From positions 295,529,705 to 295,593,704 of the forward strand of contig CM077665.1 in assembly GCA_039707655.1 (NCBI GenBank): a DNA stretch of 64,000 bases, written 5' to 3'. Under the pieces are notes generated by a model. That model was not told the origin of the DNA. It worked only from the letters and a program-made list of their open reading frames with translations, and ran no database searches. The first letter of the stretch is position 1. Every line of letters starts with the position of its first letter. Positions 1-11,610 of this stretch are shown here, piece by piece. A program made the position numbers and the translations under genes. Origin of the DNA: Elymus sibiricus. Taxonomy: Eukaryota; Streptophyta; Magnoliopsida; Poales; Poaceae.

Positions 1-680
1 ATGATGAAAACCCCATCTTTTTATCCTCGATGGCAACAATACAAATACGTGCCTCTCTACCCCTACTTTGTCACTGGGTGAGGACACCGCAAGATTGAAC
101 CCAAAACGAAGCACTTCTTCCATTGCAAGAATTACCAATCTAGTTGGCCAAACCAAACCAATAACTCGAAGAGACTTGCAAAGATATGAAATCATGCATA
201 TAAGAATTCAGAGAAGATTCAAATAATATTCATAGATAAGCTGAACATAAACCCACAATTCATCGGATCTCGACAAACACACCGCAAAAGAGTATTACAT
301 CGGATAGATCTCCATGAAGATCATGAAGAACATGGTATTGAAGAACAAAGAGAGAGAAGAAGCCATCTAGCAACTAGCTATGGACCCGAAGGTCTGTGGT
401 AAACTACTCATGCATCATCGGAGGGGCAATGGAGTTGATGTAGATGCCCTCCGTGATCGAATCCCCCTCCGGCAGATTACCGGAAAAGGCTCCAAGATTG
501 GATCTCACGGGAACAGAGGCTTCCGGCAGCGGAAAAGTATTTTCGTGGCTCTTTTTTGGTATCCAGGGAATATTTGGGAATTTATAGGCCGAAGAATAGG
601 GTTAGGAGGGCTGCCGTGGGGCCACAAGCTAGGGGGCGCCCCCCTAGGGCGCGCCCTGGTGGCTTGTGACGCCACAGCAG

Positions 681-1912
681 TGTTGGAAATATGCCCTATA
701 GGCAATAATAAATTGGTTATTATTATATTTCCTTGTTCATGATAATCGTTTATTATCCATGCTATAATTGTATTGATTGGAAACTCAAATACATGTGTGG
801 GTACATAGACAACACTGTGTCCCTAGTAAGCCTCTAGTTGACTAGCTCGTTGATCAAAGATGGTTAAGGTTTCCTAGCCATTGACATAAGATGTCATTTG
901 AATAACGGGATCACATCATTAGGAGAATGATGTGATGGACAAGACCCAAACTGTAAACGTAGCATATGATCGTGTCAGTTTATTGCTATTGTTTTCTGCA
1001 TGTCAAGTATCTGTTCCTATGACCATGAGATCATGCAACTCCCTGACATCGGAGGAGTACCTTGTGTGTATCAAATGTCGCAAAAGGGGTAAAGGGTGTA
1101 GCAACACTTTATATGAGCCAAAGGGGTAAAGCCCACGAGGTATTGGAAAGTGCAGAAGGAAGTTTTGCTGCTGCCTTAAGCGGTACTACCGCTGGTAAAG
1201 GCAGTACTACCACGTAAGCGGTACTACCGCTTGTTGGAAGCGGTACTACCGCCCAAGCGGTACTACCGCTTGTGTGAAGCGGTACTACCGCTCAAGCGGT
1301 ACTACCGCTCGTGAGCGGTACTACCGCTTGTGCGCGGTACTGCAGGGATCCGAGTTGGACTCTTTCCCTGCGGGCCAAACCGACCTTGTGCGGGCAAAAC
1401 CGACCAGGAGGAGGCTTTTACTCCAAGTTTAGACCCCAAGGCTCAACATATAAATAGAGGGGCAGGGCTAGCACACGGGACACCTAAGATTTCCCAAGCC
1501 GTGTGTCGGCAACCCTAACCCTCTAGTTCTCCCGTCATAATCTCCGTAGTGCTTGGCGAAGCCCTGCAGAGATTGTTCCTCACCACCATCACCACGCCGT
1601 CGTGCTGCCGGAACTCATCTACTACTTTACCATCGCTCGCTGGATCGAGGAGGTGAAGGCGTCATCAAGCCGTACGTGTGTTGAACGCGGAGGTGCCGTC
1701 CGTTCGGCACTAGTTCGTGATCGGATCGAGGGACGACTTGCGATTTGGATCGCGGAGACGTTCGACTACATCAACCGCGTTTCTTAACGCTTCCGCTTAG
1801 CGATCTACAAGGGTATGTAGATTCACTCTCCCTCTCGTAGATGCTCATCACCATGGATAGATCTTGTGTGTGCGTAGGAAAATTTTTGTTTCCCATGCAA
1901 CGTTCCCCAACA
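681..1912 (+). mobile_element. Solo LTR of an Angela/WIS/BARE1-type copia element, with unusual middle region
   Basis: Starts TGTTGGAAATATGCCC and ends TTCCCCAACA, the termini of the Angela/WIS/BARE1 LTR group. Flanks are AGCAG (676-680) and GGCAG (1913-1917), a 5 bp target duplication with one mismatch; the interrupted gypsy LTR continues on both sides. No internal coding or primer-binding site is present, so it is a solo LTR. The first about 400 bases and the part after about 1530 match the other Angela-like LTR at 22831-25393, but the middle does not: it has a cluster of GCGGTACTACCGC palindromes (1178-1345). TATA-like CATATAAATAGAGG lies at 1447-1460. Confidence 0.85.
1178..1345. repeat. 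Cluster of GCGGTACTACCGC palindromes in copia LTR U3
   Basis: Seven perfect copies of GCGGTACTACCGC and two degenerate ones lie in about 165 bases, spaced irregularly by short linkers such as TTGTG or CAA. Each is an interrupted palindrome, CGGT-ACT-ACCG, extended by G/C on each side. The cluster ends about 100 bases upstream of the TATA-like box at 1447. It is absent from the other Angela-like LTR in the window. Confidence 0.9.
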
Positions 1913-2187
1913 GGCAGGTCTCCTGCCTTCATCTCCAAGTCAGCTGGGTTTCTTCTGGTCCAAGAAAAATCATTCCAAAGATTTTATTCCGTTTGGACTC
2001 CGTTTAATATTCCTTATCTGCAATACTCAAAAACAAGGAAAAAACAAAAACTGGCACTAGGCTCTAGATTAATAGGTTAGTCCCAAAAATAATATAAAAT
2101 AGCATATTAATGCATATAAAACATCCAAAACAGATAATATAATAGCATGGAACAATCAAAAATTATAGATACGTTGGAGACGTATCA

Positions 2188-5100
2188 TAGGGTGATGCAA
2201 TTCTATGGTTAACATCATATTTAGCAAGCATTTAACGGAAAGCAGCATGAATAAAGTGTGAACCACCATGAGTCAATAAATATCTAGGGACTCCAAACCT
2301 CGGGAAAATAACTTCTTAAGCATTTTAATGGAGGTGTTATGATCAACACAACTAGTTGGAATAGCTTCTACCCACTTAGTAACATAATCAACATCAACCA
2401 AAATATGAGTATACCCATTAGAGGAAGGAAAAGGTCCCATATAGTCAAAACCCCAAACATCAAATGGTTCAACAACAAGTGAATAATTCATAGGCATTTC
2501 CTGACGCTTACCGATATTACCAATTCTTTGACATTCATCACAAGACAAGACAAACTTACGGGCATCCTTGAAGAGAGTGGGCCAATAAAAACCAGATTGC
2601 AATACCTTGTGAGCAGTTCTATCTCCCGCATGATGTCCTCCATAGGCTTCGGAATGACATTTCCGTAGGATTTGTTCCTGTTCATGCTCAGGTACACAAC
2701 GTCTAATAATACCATCTACCCCTTCTTTATAAAGATGTGGGTCATCCCAAAAGTAATGTCTTAAATCATAGAAGAATTTTTTCTTTTGTTGGTATGTGAA
2801 ACTAGGTGGTATATATTTAGCAACAATGTAGTTAGCATAATCAGCATACCAAGGAGTGTTTTGAGAAACATTTATTGCAGCTAACTGTTCATCAGCAAAA
2901 CTATCATCAATAGCTAGTGGGTCATCAAGAATATTTTCTAACCTAGACAAGTTATCAGCTACGGGGTTCTCAACTCCTTTCCTATCATTGATATGTAAAT
3001 CAAATTCTTGAAGCAAGAGAACCCACCTAATGAGTCTAGGTTTAGCATCTTTATTTTCCATAAGATATTTTATAGCAGCATGATGAGTGGGAACAATAAC
3101 TTTGGAATCAACAATGTAAGATCTAAATTTATCACAAGCAGACACAACTGCTAAAAATTCTTTTTCAGTAGTAGCATAATTTCTTTGGGCACTGTCTAGA
3201 GTTTTGCTAGCATAATGGATAACATTTAATTTCTTATCAACTCTTTGTCCTAGAACAGCACCAACAACATAATCACTAGCATCACACATAATTTCAAAAG
3301 GCAAATTCCAATCAGGTGGTTGAACAATAGGTGTAGAAGTTAAGGCTTTTTTGAGTGTTTCAAAGGCTTCTACACAATCATCATCAAAAACAAATGGAAT
3401 ATCCTTTTGTAAAAGATTAGTAAGAGGCCTAGAAATTTTAGAGAAGTCTTTAATGAACCTCCTATAGAAACCAGCATCACCAAGGAAACTCCGAATACCT
3501 TTAATATCTTTAGGACATGGCATTTTCTCAATTGCATCAACTTTAGCTTTATCCACCTCAATACCTCGTTCAGATATTTTATGCCCCAAGACAATACCTT
3601 CATTAACCATAAAGTGGCACTTCTCCCAAGTCAAGATGAGATTAGTTTGTTCACATCTCTGCAAAACTCGATCAAGGTTGCTTAAGCAATCATCAAAAGA
3701 AGTTCCGTAAACGGAAAAATCGTCCATGAAAACCTCCACAATCTTTTCACAAAAATCAGAGAATATAGCAGTCATACATCTTTGAAAGGTAGCAGGTGCA
3801 TTGCATAAACCAAAAGGCATACGTCTATAAGCATAGGTTCCAAAAGGACAAGTAAAGGTGGTTTTCTCTTGATCAGGTTGTGATACAGGTATTTGAGAGA
3901 AACCAGAATATCCATCCAGAAAACAAAAGTGTGTGTGCTTAGATAATCTTTCTAGCATTTGATCAATGAAAGGCAGAGGGTAATGATCTTTTCTAGTAGC
4001 TTTATTTAATTTCTAAAATCAATTACCATTCTATAGCTAGTGACAATTCTCTGTGGGATAAGTTCATTTTTATCATTAGGAACAACAATAATACCTCCCT
4101 TCTTAGGGACACAATGAACGGGACTTACCCATCTACTATCAGTTATGGGATAAATTATACCTACTTCCAAAAGCTTTAATATTTCAGTTCTTACCACTTC
4201 TTTCATTTTAGGATTCAATCATCGTTGGTGATCAACAACGGGTTTAGCATCAGGTTCCATATTGATCTTGTGCTGACATAGAGTGGGACTAATGCCCTTA
4301 AGATCATCAAGAGTATATCCAATAGCAACCCGGTGCTTCCTCAACATTTTTAATAATCTTTCTTCTTCATGTTCTGAAAGGTTAGCACTAATAATAACAT
4401 GATATATCTTTTTCTCATCAAGATAAGCATACTTCAAAGTGTCAGGCAATTGTTTTAATTCAAACACAGGATCACCTTTAGGTGGAGGAGGACCTCCTAG
4501 AGTTTCAATAGGAAAATTGTGTTTTAGGACAGGTTGTGGTTCAAAGAAATTTTTATCTATTTCATTTCCTTCATGCAAGTGCATATCATTTTCATGGTCA
4601 AGCAAATATTGTTCTAGTGGATCGGTAGGAGGTACGGCAATAGAAGCAAGACCAATTATTTCATTCTTACTATATAATTCTTTATTACGTGGTTGTCTAC
4701 TAAACTTGGAAAAGTTAAACTCATGAGACACATCACCAATACTAACACCGACAATTTGTTTTTCACAATCTATCTTAGCATTAACAGTGTTCAAGAAAGG
4801 TCTACCAAAGATAATGGGACAAAAGTCATCTTGTGGGGAACCAAGAACTAGAAAGTCAGTAGGATATTTTATTGTCCCACACAAGACTTCAACATCTCTA
4901 ACAATCCCAAGTGGTGTGATGGTGTCTCTATTAGCAAGTTTAATAGTAACATCAATGTCTTCTATTTCAGCGGATGCTATATCATTCATAATTTCTTGGT
5001 ATAAGGTAAAAGGAACAGCACTCACGCTAGCACCCACATCACATAAACCATGATAGCAACGATCTCCTATTTTAACTGAGACAACAGGCATGCCAACTAC

Positions 5101-5510
5101 GGGTCTATGTTTATCTTTTTCATCGGGTTTGGCAATTCTAGCAGCTTCATCATAGAAGTAAATAACATGCCCATCAAAATTTTCTACCAAGAGATCTTTA
5201 ACCATAGCAACACTAGGTTCTACTTTAATTTGTTCAGAGGGCTTAGGTGCTTTAATATTACTTTTTCGAACCACAATTGATACCTTAGCATGTTCCTTTA
5301 TCCTAACAGGGAAAGGTGGTTTTTCAATATAAGCAGTAGGCACAACTGGATCAACATTGTAAATGATAGTTTCATCTTTAGCTTTTACCGGTTCTTTAAT
5401 TTCTTCTTTAATAGGGGGTGATATTTAAACCACTTCTCCTTAGGGAGGTCAACATGAGTAGCAAATGATTCACAGAAAGAGGCTACTAGCTTAGAGTCAA
5501 GTCCATATTT
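2188..5510 (-). pseudogene. Gypsy 1 pol remnant: protease, reverse transcriptase, RNase H, integrase (broken)
   Basis: On the minus strand, 5343-4219 encodes a protease region with CDVGASVSAVP (aspartic protease D-x-G-A-S). 4218-4006 and 3958-2273 encode RT with FMDD, RNase H, and integrase with an H-H-C-C zinc region (HHAGD, CDECQ). Compared with gypsy 2 there is a nonsense TGA at 4219-4221 where an Arg codon stood, a one-base deletion near 4010 in the segment reading VIDFRK in gypsy 2, and a frameshift near 2350 before the MTDGGSHF motif. Integrase is cut at 2188 by the inserted LTR. It cannot make a working polyprotein. Confidence 0.9.
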
Positions 5511-5515
5511 AGTGC

Positions 5516-8209
5516 TGAAAGGACGTGGATGTCGCCTAGAGGGGGGTGAATAGGTGCTTTAAAATAATCATGGTTTAGGCTTGAACAAATGCGGAATAAA
5601 ACTAGCGTTTAATATGTCAAGCACAAAACCTAAAACAAACTAGGCTCACCTATGTGCACCAACAACTTATGCTAAGCAAGATAAACAACTAAGTGATAGC
5701 AAGATATATAACAAGAAACAATGTGGCTATCATAAAGTAAAGTGCATAAGTAAAGGGCTTGGGTAAGAGATAACCGAGGCACGTGGAGACGACGATGTAT
5801 CCCAAAGTTCACACCCTTGCGGATGCTAATCTCCGTTCGGAGCGGTGTGGAGGCACAATGCTCCCCAAGAAGCCACTAGGGCCACCGTAATCTCCTCATG
5901 CCCTCGCACAATGCAAGATGCCGTGATTCCACTAAGGGACCCTTGAGGGCAGTCACCGAACCCGTACAAATGGCAACCCTTGGGGGCGGTCACCGGTACC
6001 CGTACACTTTGGCAACCCTTGGGGGCGATCACCGATACCCGTACAAATTGCTCGGGGCAATCTCCACAACCTAATTGGAGACCCCGACGCTTGCCCGGAG
6101 CTTTACACCACAATGATTGAGCTCTGAGGCACCACCAACCGTCTAGGGCACCAAGGCACCCAAGAGGAACAAGCTCTAGGGTGCTCAAACACCCAAGAGT
6201 AATAAGCTTCTCAAACTTCACTTCCACGTATCACCGTGGAGAACTTAAACCTATGCACCAAATGCAATGGCAAGGGCACACGGAGTGCCCAAGTCCTTCT
6301 CTCCCAAATCCCACCAAAAAAACTAATGCTAGGGAGGAAAATGAGAGGAAGAACAAAGAAGAACATGAAGAACTCCAAGATCTAGATCCAAGGGGTTCCC
6401 CTCACATAGAGGAGAAAGTGATTGGTGGAAATGTGGACCTAGATCTCCTCTCCCTTTTCCCTCAAGAACTAGCAAGAATCATTGGAGGGATTGAGAGATA
6501 GCAAGCTCAAAGAAGGTCAACAATGGGGGGCAAAAACGAGCTCAAGAGTTTGGGAGCAATGGGGAAGAAGACCCCCTTTTATAGGCCTCCCCAAATCCAA
6601 CCGTTATGTGCACAGGTCGTGCAAAAGCGGTACTACCGCTCGGCTGAGCGGTACTACCACCCGCGCGGTAGTTTTAGGGAAAACAAGCAAAACGGCAGAA
6701 AACTCGAGGCGCTGGTTCCGCCGGAGCGGTACTACCGCCCTACCCAGCGGTACTTCCTTCCGCTGGGATGCAGTAAGACGCGAGACCCTAGAAATAAGTG
6801 GTAGTAGCAGCGGTACTAGAGAGCGGTAGTACCGCGCGGGCGGTACTACCGCCCACTACTACCGTCCAGAAAACCACCCTGACCAGAGAACAAAATATAA
6901 GCGGACGTAGGGCGGTAGTACATAGAGGAAGTACCGCCCAAGCGGTACTACCTTGGTACCGAGCGGTACTACCGCCTGTTCAGAGAAAAACAGCTCTGGC
7001 ACTAAAACTGCCATAACTTTCGCATACGAGCTCCGAATTGAGCAAACTCAAGCTTGTTGGATAGCACACGACAAGTACTATCCAAAGAAGAGGTAGTATG
7101 AAAATGCCAATGGTAAAGAGATGTGAAACCTCTATGAATGAAGAACCGGCAAAAACTCCAGCATCGAAAACATCATAGAGGATGCATATGGACTCCGTTT
7201 TTGATGAACTTGAGCTTGTCAGGAAGCTGACCATAAGCTCAAGACCCCACAAAGAGAAAAGCCAACCAAGAACCAAGAAACATGATGATGCCAAGAAGGC
7301 AATGGTTTGAGCTCTCAACGAGCGATACGATCAAGCTACTCACTTGAGAGCCCCCCTTGATAGTACGGCTATCGATCCTATAAACCGGTCTCCCAACTAC
7401 CACCATGAGACCGGTAAAATAGAAAACCCTATCAAGGTCAAACCTTTGCCTTGTGCATAGTCCACTTGAGCTAGATGATGACGATCTTGTCCTTCTCAAG
7501 ATGGACCACCTTTCTTGATTGCGTTGGCTCGATGAAGACTAGTTGATTGCTCCCCATACTCCACTATGGGTGAGCCACTCTTTGGCACATCTTCACAAGT
7601 CCATTGTCACCACAATGGACGGCAAGCTTCAAGCATGATCTCTCCGTGATGCTTCACTTGAACTTGCACACCGCAACCTTGATGACGATCACCACTTGAT
7701 GTCATCCTCCATGGGTTGTATGAGATCTTCCTCTTGACGCAAGCCCATGGAAATATACCAAACCCCACAACGAACTCTCACGTAGACGATGGGTTAGTAC
7801 ACAAAGCGTAATGGACAATGCTTACCATACCATGGGATCACTTGATCCCACTTGGTACATCTTCTACGCTTTGTGTGTTGATCAACTTGAATCATTCTTT
7901 GCCTTAATCTTGATCAACCTTGTGTCTTCTCTTCTCTCTTCACAAAGATGATGTCTTGAAGGTAAACATGAATGTTCACACAATCTTCTTCTTCAATACA
8001 TGCTTGCAATGAGATCAACTCTCACATGACCAATCTTTGGATAAAACCTGACATACCACCTTGGTCACCATATAAACTCCTTGAAACCAACACATGTACT
8101 TCAAGAAGTGCCTATGGACAAATCCTTCGAATATAACTCAAGGCAACCATTAGTCCATAGGGATTGTCATCAATTACCAAAACCACACATGGATAAATGT
8201 GCTCTTACA
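5516..8209 (-). mobile_element. 2.7 kb solo LTR with palindrome cluster (copy A)
   Basis: On the minus strand it starts TGTAAGAGCACATTT and ends CACGTCCTTTCA, giving TG...CA ends and a perfect 5 bp target duplication AGTGC. A second copy in the opposite orientation is at 40383-43023. No PBS, polypurine tract or retroelement protein is present. The ORFs across it are not conserved between the two copies. A TATA-like CCTATAAAAGGGGG (minus strand, about 6574-6587) lies immediately downstream of a cluster of GCGGTA(G/C)TACCGC palindromes (6620-6985). I do not assign a family name. Confidence 0.8.
6620..6985. repeat. GCGGTA(C/G)TACCGC palindrome cluster, copy A
   Basis: At least five perfect GCGGTACTACCGC or GCGGTAGTACCGC sites and several degenerate ones lie just upstream, in LTR orientation, of the TATA-like box. 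The motif is the same CGGT-NNN-ACCG palindrome as in the copia LTR at 1178-1345. Confidence 0.88.
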
Positions 8210-8214
8210 AGTGC

Positions 8215-8937
8215 TAAACTTGTGAAAAGCATCGGTATTCATAAAAGATTTAACACAATCAAACTTAAGATTAATACCTGACTCATTACCTTTGTCGAGT
8301 TCCCAATCTTCAGAGTTGCGTTTAATTATTTCTAAGAGATCCCACTTGAATTCAATAGTATTCTTCATAAAAGAACCAGTACAAGAAGTATCGAGCAGGG
8401 ATCGATCATTATGAGAAAGCCGAGCATAAAAATCATTTCTCTCGAGAGCTCATGATTGGGGCATGAATATAACATTGACTTAAGCCTCCCCCAAGCTAGA
8501 GCGAGGCTTTCTCCTTCACGAGGCCAAAAATTATATATATAATTCCGATCACGATGAACTAGATGCATAGGATAAAACTTTTGGTGGAATTCTAATTTCA
8601 ATCGATTCCAGTTCCATGATCCAATATCATCACATAGCCTATACCATGTCAATGCTTTTCCCTTCAAAGATAAAGAGAAAACCTTCTTCTTAACTTCATC
8701 TCCGGGTAAACCTGCAAGCTTAAATAATCCACAATTTTCATCCAGATGTATTAGGTGCATATCAGGATGTTCAGTTCCGTCTCCTGCATAAGGATTAGCT
8801 AGCAGTTGTTCTATCATACCCGAAGGAATTTCATAACCAATATTTTCAGTAGGTGCAGTAGGTTGAGGGGCAACTAATTGTGGTTCCGGTCGAGGTGAAG
8901 ATACCCCGAACAAACACCTCAAAGGATTGTTTTCCAT
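8215..8937 (-). pseudogene. Gypsy 1 gag N-terminal part
   Basis: The start is taken as the ATG at 8935-8937, because the same MENNPLR start occurs in gypsy 2. It encodes a retrotransposon gag domain with the conserved block around ALTWYRLCDDIGSWN. Relative to gypsy 2 the frame is lost near 8420, within the segment after LSREM. Downstream, gag is interrupted by the solo LTR. No CCHC zinc knuckle is visible before the protease, as in gypsy 2. Confidence 0.85.
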
Positions 8938-9014
8938 AGTACCAAGTGACAATAAATTTCAGCACGTAGTATAAAATTTTCCTTACCGATTTCCACTTAC
9001 CAAGAGTGCTTTAG

Positions 9015-9032
9015 TCCCCGGCAACGGCGCCA
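9015..9032 (-). other. Primer-binding site, tRNA-Asp type (gypsy 1)
   Basis: Minus strand TGGCGCCGTTGCCGGGGA, the tRNA-Asp-complementary PBS known in Athila-type gypsy elements, lies 11 bases inside the 3' end of the 5' LTR (LTR end at 9044). Confidence 0.85.
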
Positions 9033-9043
9033 AAAAAGAGCCT

Positions 9044-9669
9044 TGATGACCCACAAGTATAGGGGGTCAATCATAGTCCTTTCGATAAGTAAGAGTGTCG
9101 AACCCAATGAGGAGCAGAAGGAAATGACAAGTGGTTTTCAGCAAGGTAATTTCTGCAAGCCCTGAAATTGTAGGTAACTGGTAGTTTGATAGCAAGATAA
9201 TTGGTAATGAGCAAGTAACGGTAACGGTAAATAAAGTGCAGCAAGATAGCCCAATACTTTTGTGGCAAAGGACAGGCCAAAACGGTCTCTTATAGTAAGC
9301 AAGCGTTCTTGAGGGTACACGGGAATTTCATCTAGTCACTTTCATCATGTTGGTTTGATTTGCGTTCGCTACTTTGATAATTTGATATGTGGGTGGACCG
9401 GTGCTTGGGTGCTGTTCTTACTTGAACAAACCTCCCACTTATGATTAACCCCCTCGCAAGCATCCGCAACTACGAGAAAAGTATTAAGATAAAATCTAAC
9501 CATAGCATTAAACATTTGGATCCAAATCAGCCCCTTACGAAATAGCGCATAAACTAGGGTTTAAGCTTCTATCACTCTAGCAACCCATCATCTAATAACT
9601 ACTCCACAATGCATTCCCTTAGGCCCAAAGATGGTGAAGTGCCATGTAGTTGACGTTCACATGACACCA
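9044..9669 (-). mobile_element. Gypsy 1 5' LTR, PBS-proximal part
   Basis: The LTR ends on the minus strand with GGGTCATCA at 9044. It aligns with gypsy 2 LTRs throughout and stops at the target site CACCA (9665-9669) of gypsy 2. The rest of this LTR lies at 20494-21345 beyond the nested element. Confidence 0.9.
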
Positions 9670-11596
9670 TGATGACCCACAAGTATAGGGGATCTATCGT
9701 AGTCCTTTCGATAAGTAAGAGTGTCGAACCCAACGAGGAGCAGAAGGAAATGACAAGCGGTTTTCAGTAAGGTATTCTCTGCAAGCACTGAAATTATCGG
9801 TAATAGATAGTTTTGTGATAAGATAATTCGTAACAGGTAACAAGTAACAAATGTAGCAAAGGTGCAGCAAGGCGGCCCAATCCTTTTTGTAGCAAAGGAC
9901 AAGCCTGGACAAACTCTTATATAAAGCAAAGCGCTCCCGAGGACACATGGGAATTTTTGTCAAGCTAGTTTTCATCATGCTCATACGATTCGCGTTCGTT
10001 ACTTTGATAATTTGATATGTGGGTGGACCGGTGCTTGGGTACTGCCCTTACTTGGACAAGCCTCCCACTTATGATTAACCTCTCTCGCAAGCATCCGCAA
10101 CTATGAAAAAGGAATTAAGATAAATCTAACCATACCATGAAACATATGGATCCAAATCAGCCCCTTACGAAGCAACGCATAAACTAGGGTTTATGCTTCT
10201 ATCACTCTAGCAACCCATCATCTACTTATTACTTCCCAATGCCTTCCCCTAGGCACTGGCAGAGCCTCGTGTAGGCCAAAGGGGGCCACGACCCCCCCTT
10301 CCAAAATTGAGAAGAAAATTTTAGTAGTAAGCATCGGCCACAGCCAGCCAACCCAAATAACCGGCAACTCTTGAACACACGCTCGTGACTGCTGCTGCTG
10401 CATGGTAACTCGTGACTGCTACTGCTGCTGGTGCTAGGCATTGGCTGCTGTTACTGCTGCCTGCTGCCTGCACTTTTATCCATGATTTTTGTGATATATA
10501 TACATCAGTAATGTGTACAGGTTCAGACCATCCTTTTTAGTAGTATTGGGCATGCTATGATTTAGATAAGAGGTGAGACTGTGAACTCCATCTGTTTTTT
10601 GTACATTTTGCTTTTAGTTTGAAAAAAAAATGCCCCCCCCATGATTGCTTGTCACGCTCCGCCACTGCCCCTAGGCCCAAATAATGGTGAAGTGTCATGT
10701 AGTCGACGTTCACATAACACCACTAGAGGAGAGACAACATACATCTCATCAAAATATCGAACGAATACCAAATTCACATGATTACTTATAACAAGACTTA
10801 TCCCATGTCCTCAGGAACAAACGTAACTACTCACAAAGCATATTCATGTTCATAATCAGAGGAATATTAATTATCATTAAGGATCTGAACATATGATCTT
10901 CCACCAAGTAAACCAACTAGCATCAACTACAAGGAGTAATCAACACTACTAGCAACCCACAGGTACCAATCTGAGGTTTTGAGACAAAGATCGGATACAA
11001 GAGATGAACTAGGGTTTGGAGAGGAGATGGTGCTGGTGAAGATGTTGATGGAGATTGACCCCCTCTCGATGAGAGGATCGTTGGTGATGACGATGGCTTC
11101 AATTTCCCCCTCCGGGAGGGAAGTTTCCCTGGCAGAACAGCTCCGCCGGAGGCCTAGATTGGTTCTGCCCAGGTACCGCCTCGAGACGGCGGCGCTTCAT
11201 CCCGAAAGCTCTCTTCTGATTTTTTCTAGGTCAAAACCCTCCATATAGCAGAAGATGGGCACCAGAGGCCTGCCAGGGGGCCCACAAGCCACAGGGGCGC
11301 GCCCCCTGGCTTGTGACCTCCTGGTGGGCCCCCTCTGGTATTTCTTTCGCCCAATATTTTTTATATATTCCAAAATAATTCTCTGTAACTTTTCAGGACT
11401 TTTGGAGTTGTGCAGAATAGGTCTCTCATATTTGCTCCTTTTCCAGTCCAGAATTCCAGCTGCCGGCATTCTCCCTCTTCATGAAAACCTTGTAAAATAA
11501 GAGAGAAAAGGCATAAGTATTGTACCATAATATGTAATAACAGCCCATAATGCAATAAATATCAATATAAAAGCATGATGCAAAATGGACGTATCA
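9670..11596 (-). repeat. Gypsy 2 3' LTR (carries a hAT MITE)
   Basis: Matches the 5' LTR at 18966-20488 end to end except for the MITE at 10254-10667 and a missing stretch of roughly 19 bases in the GC-rich palindrome near 11290. Its outer border abuts the target duplication CACCA; its inner border abuts the polypurine tract. Confidence 0.93.
10254..10667. mobile_element. hAT-type MITE (414 bp) in gypsy 2 3' LTR
   Basis: A perfect 8 bp target duplication CCCCTAGG flanks it (10246-10253, 10668-10675). The ends CACTGGCAGAGC and GCTCCGCCACTG form an imperfect terminal inverted repeat starting CA. The 5' LTR of the same element lacks it, so it arrived after gypsy 2. It holds no transposase; the short ORF here is not conserved with anything I recognise. 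Confidence 0.88.
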
Positions 11597-11610
11597 ACTC
11601 CCCCAAGCTT
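11597..11610 (-). other. Polypurine tract of gypsy 2
   Basis: Minus strand AAGCTTGGGGGAGT abuts the start of the 3' LTR, the expected plus-strand priming site. Confidence 0.8.

Larger units (their letters stand above)
1..2187 (-). mobile_element. Ty3/gypsy LTR, left end outside window, split by a copia solo LTR
   Basis: Read on the minus strand, an LTR starts at 2187 with TGATACGTCTCCAACGTATC and continues leftwards past base 1, interrupted only by the copia LTR at 681-1912. A TATA-like CCTATAAATTCCC lies near 577-590 on the minus strand. Just upstream of it, around 615-672, is a GC-rich imperfect palindrome with GGCGCGCC-type core. The LTR terminus lies inside the integrase coding region of gypsy 1, which resumes at 2188, so this is a secondary insertion. 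Whether it is a solo LTR or the end of a complete element cannot be seen, because the left end and its target duplication are off the window. It shares its first nine bases with the gypsy 1/2 LTRs but differs afterwards. Confidence 0.75.
5511..8214. repeat. Target-site duplication AGTGC around the 2.7 kb solo LTR
   Basis: AGTGC occurs at 5511-5515 and again at 8210-8214. Gypsy 1 gag sequence reads across the junction if one copy and the insert are removed, as judged by alignment with the uninterrupted gag of gypsy 2 near 18120. A perfect 5 bp duplication with TG...CA ends identifies the insert as LTR-retrotransposon-derived. Confidence 0.93.

Noticed and set aside
1178..1345. CRISPR-like array
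   Set aside because: The repeats are 13-base palindromes with short irregular linkers in a plant LTR; no uniform spacers and no cas genes.
8081..8281. Short plus-strand ORF across the LTR/gag junction
   Set aside because: Spans the border of the solo LTR and gypsy gag; chance frame.
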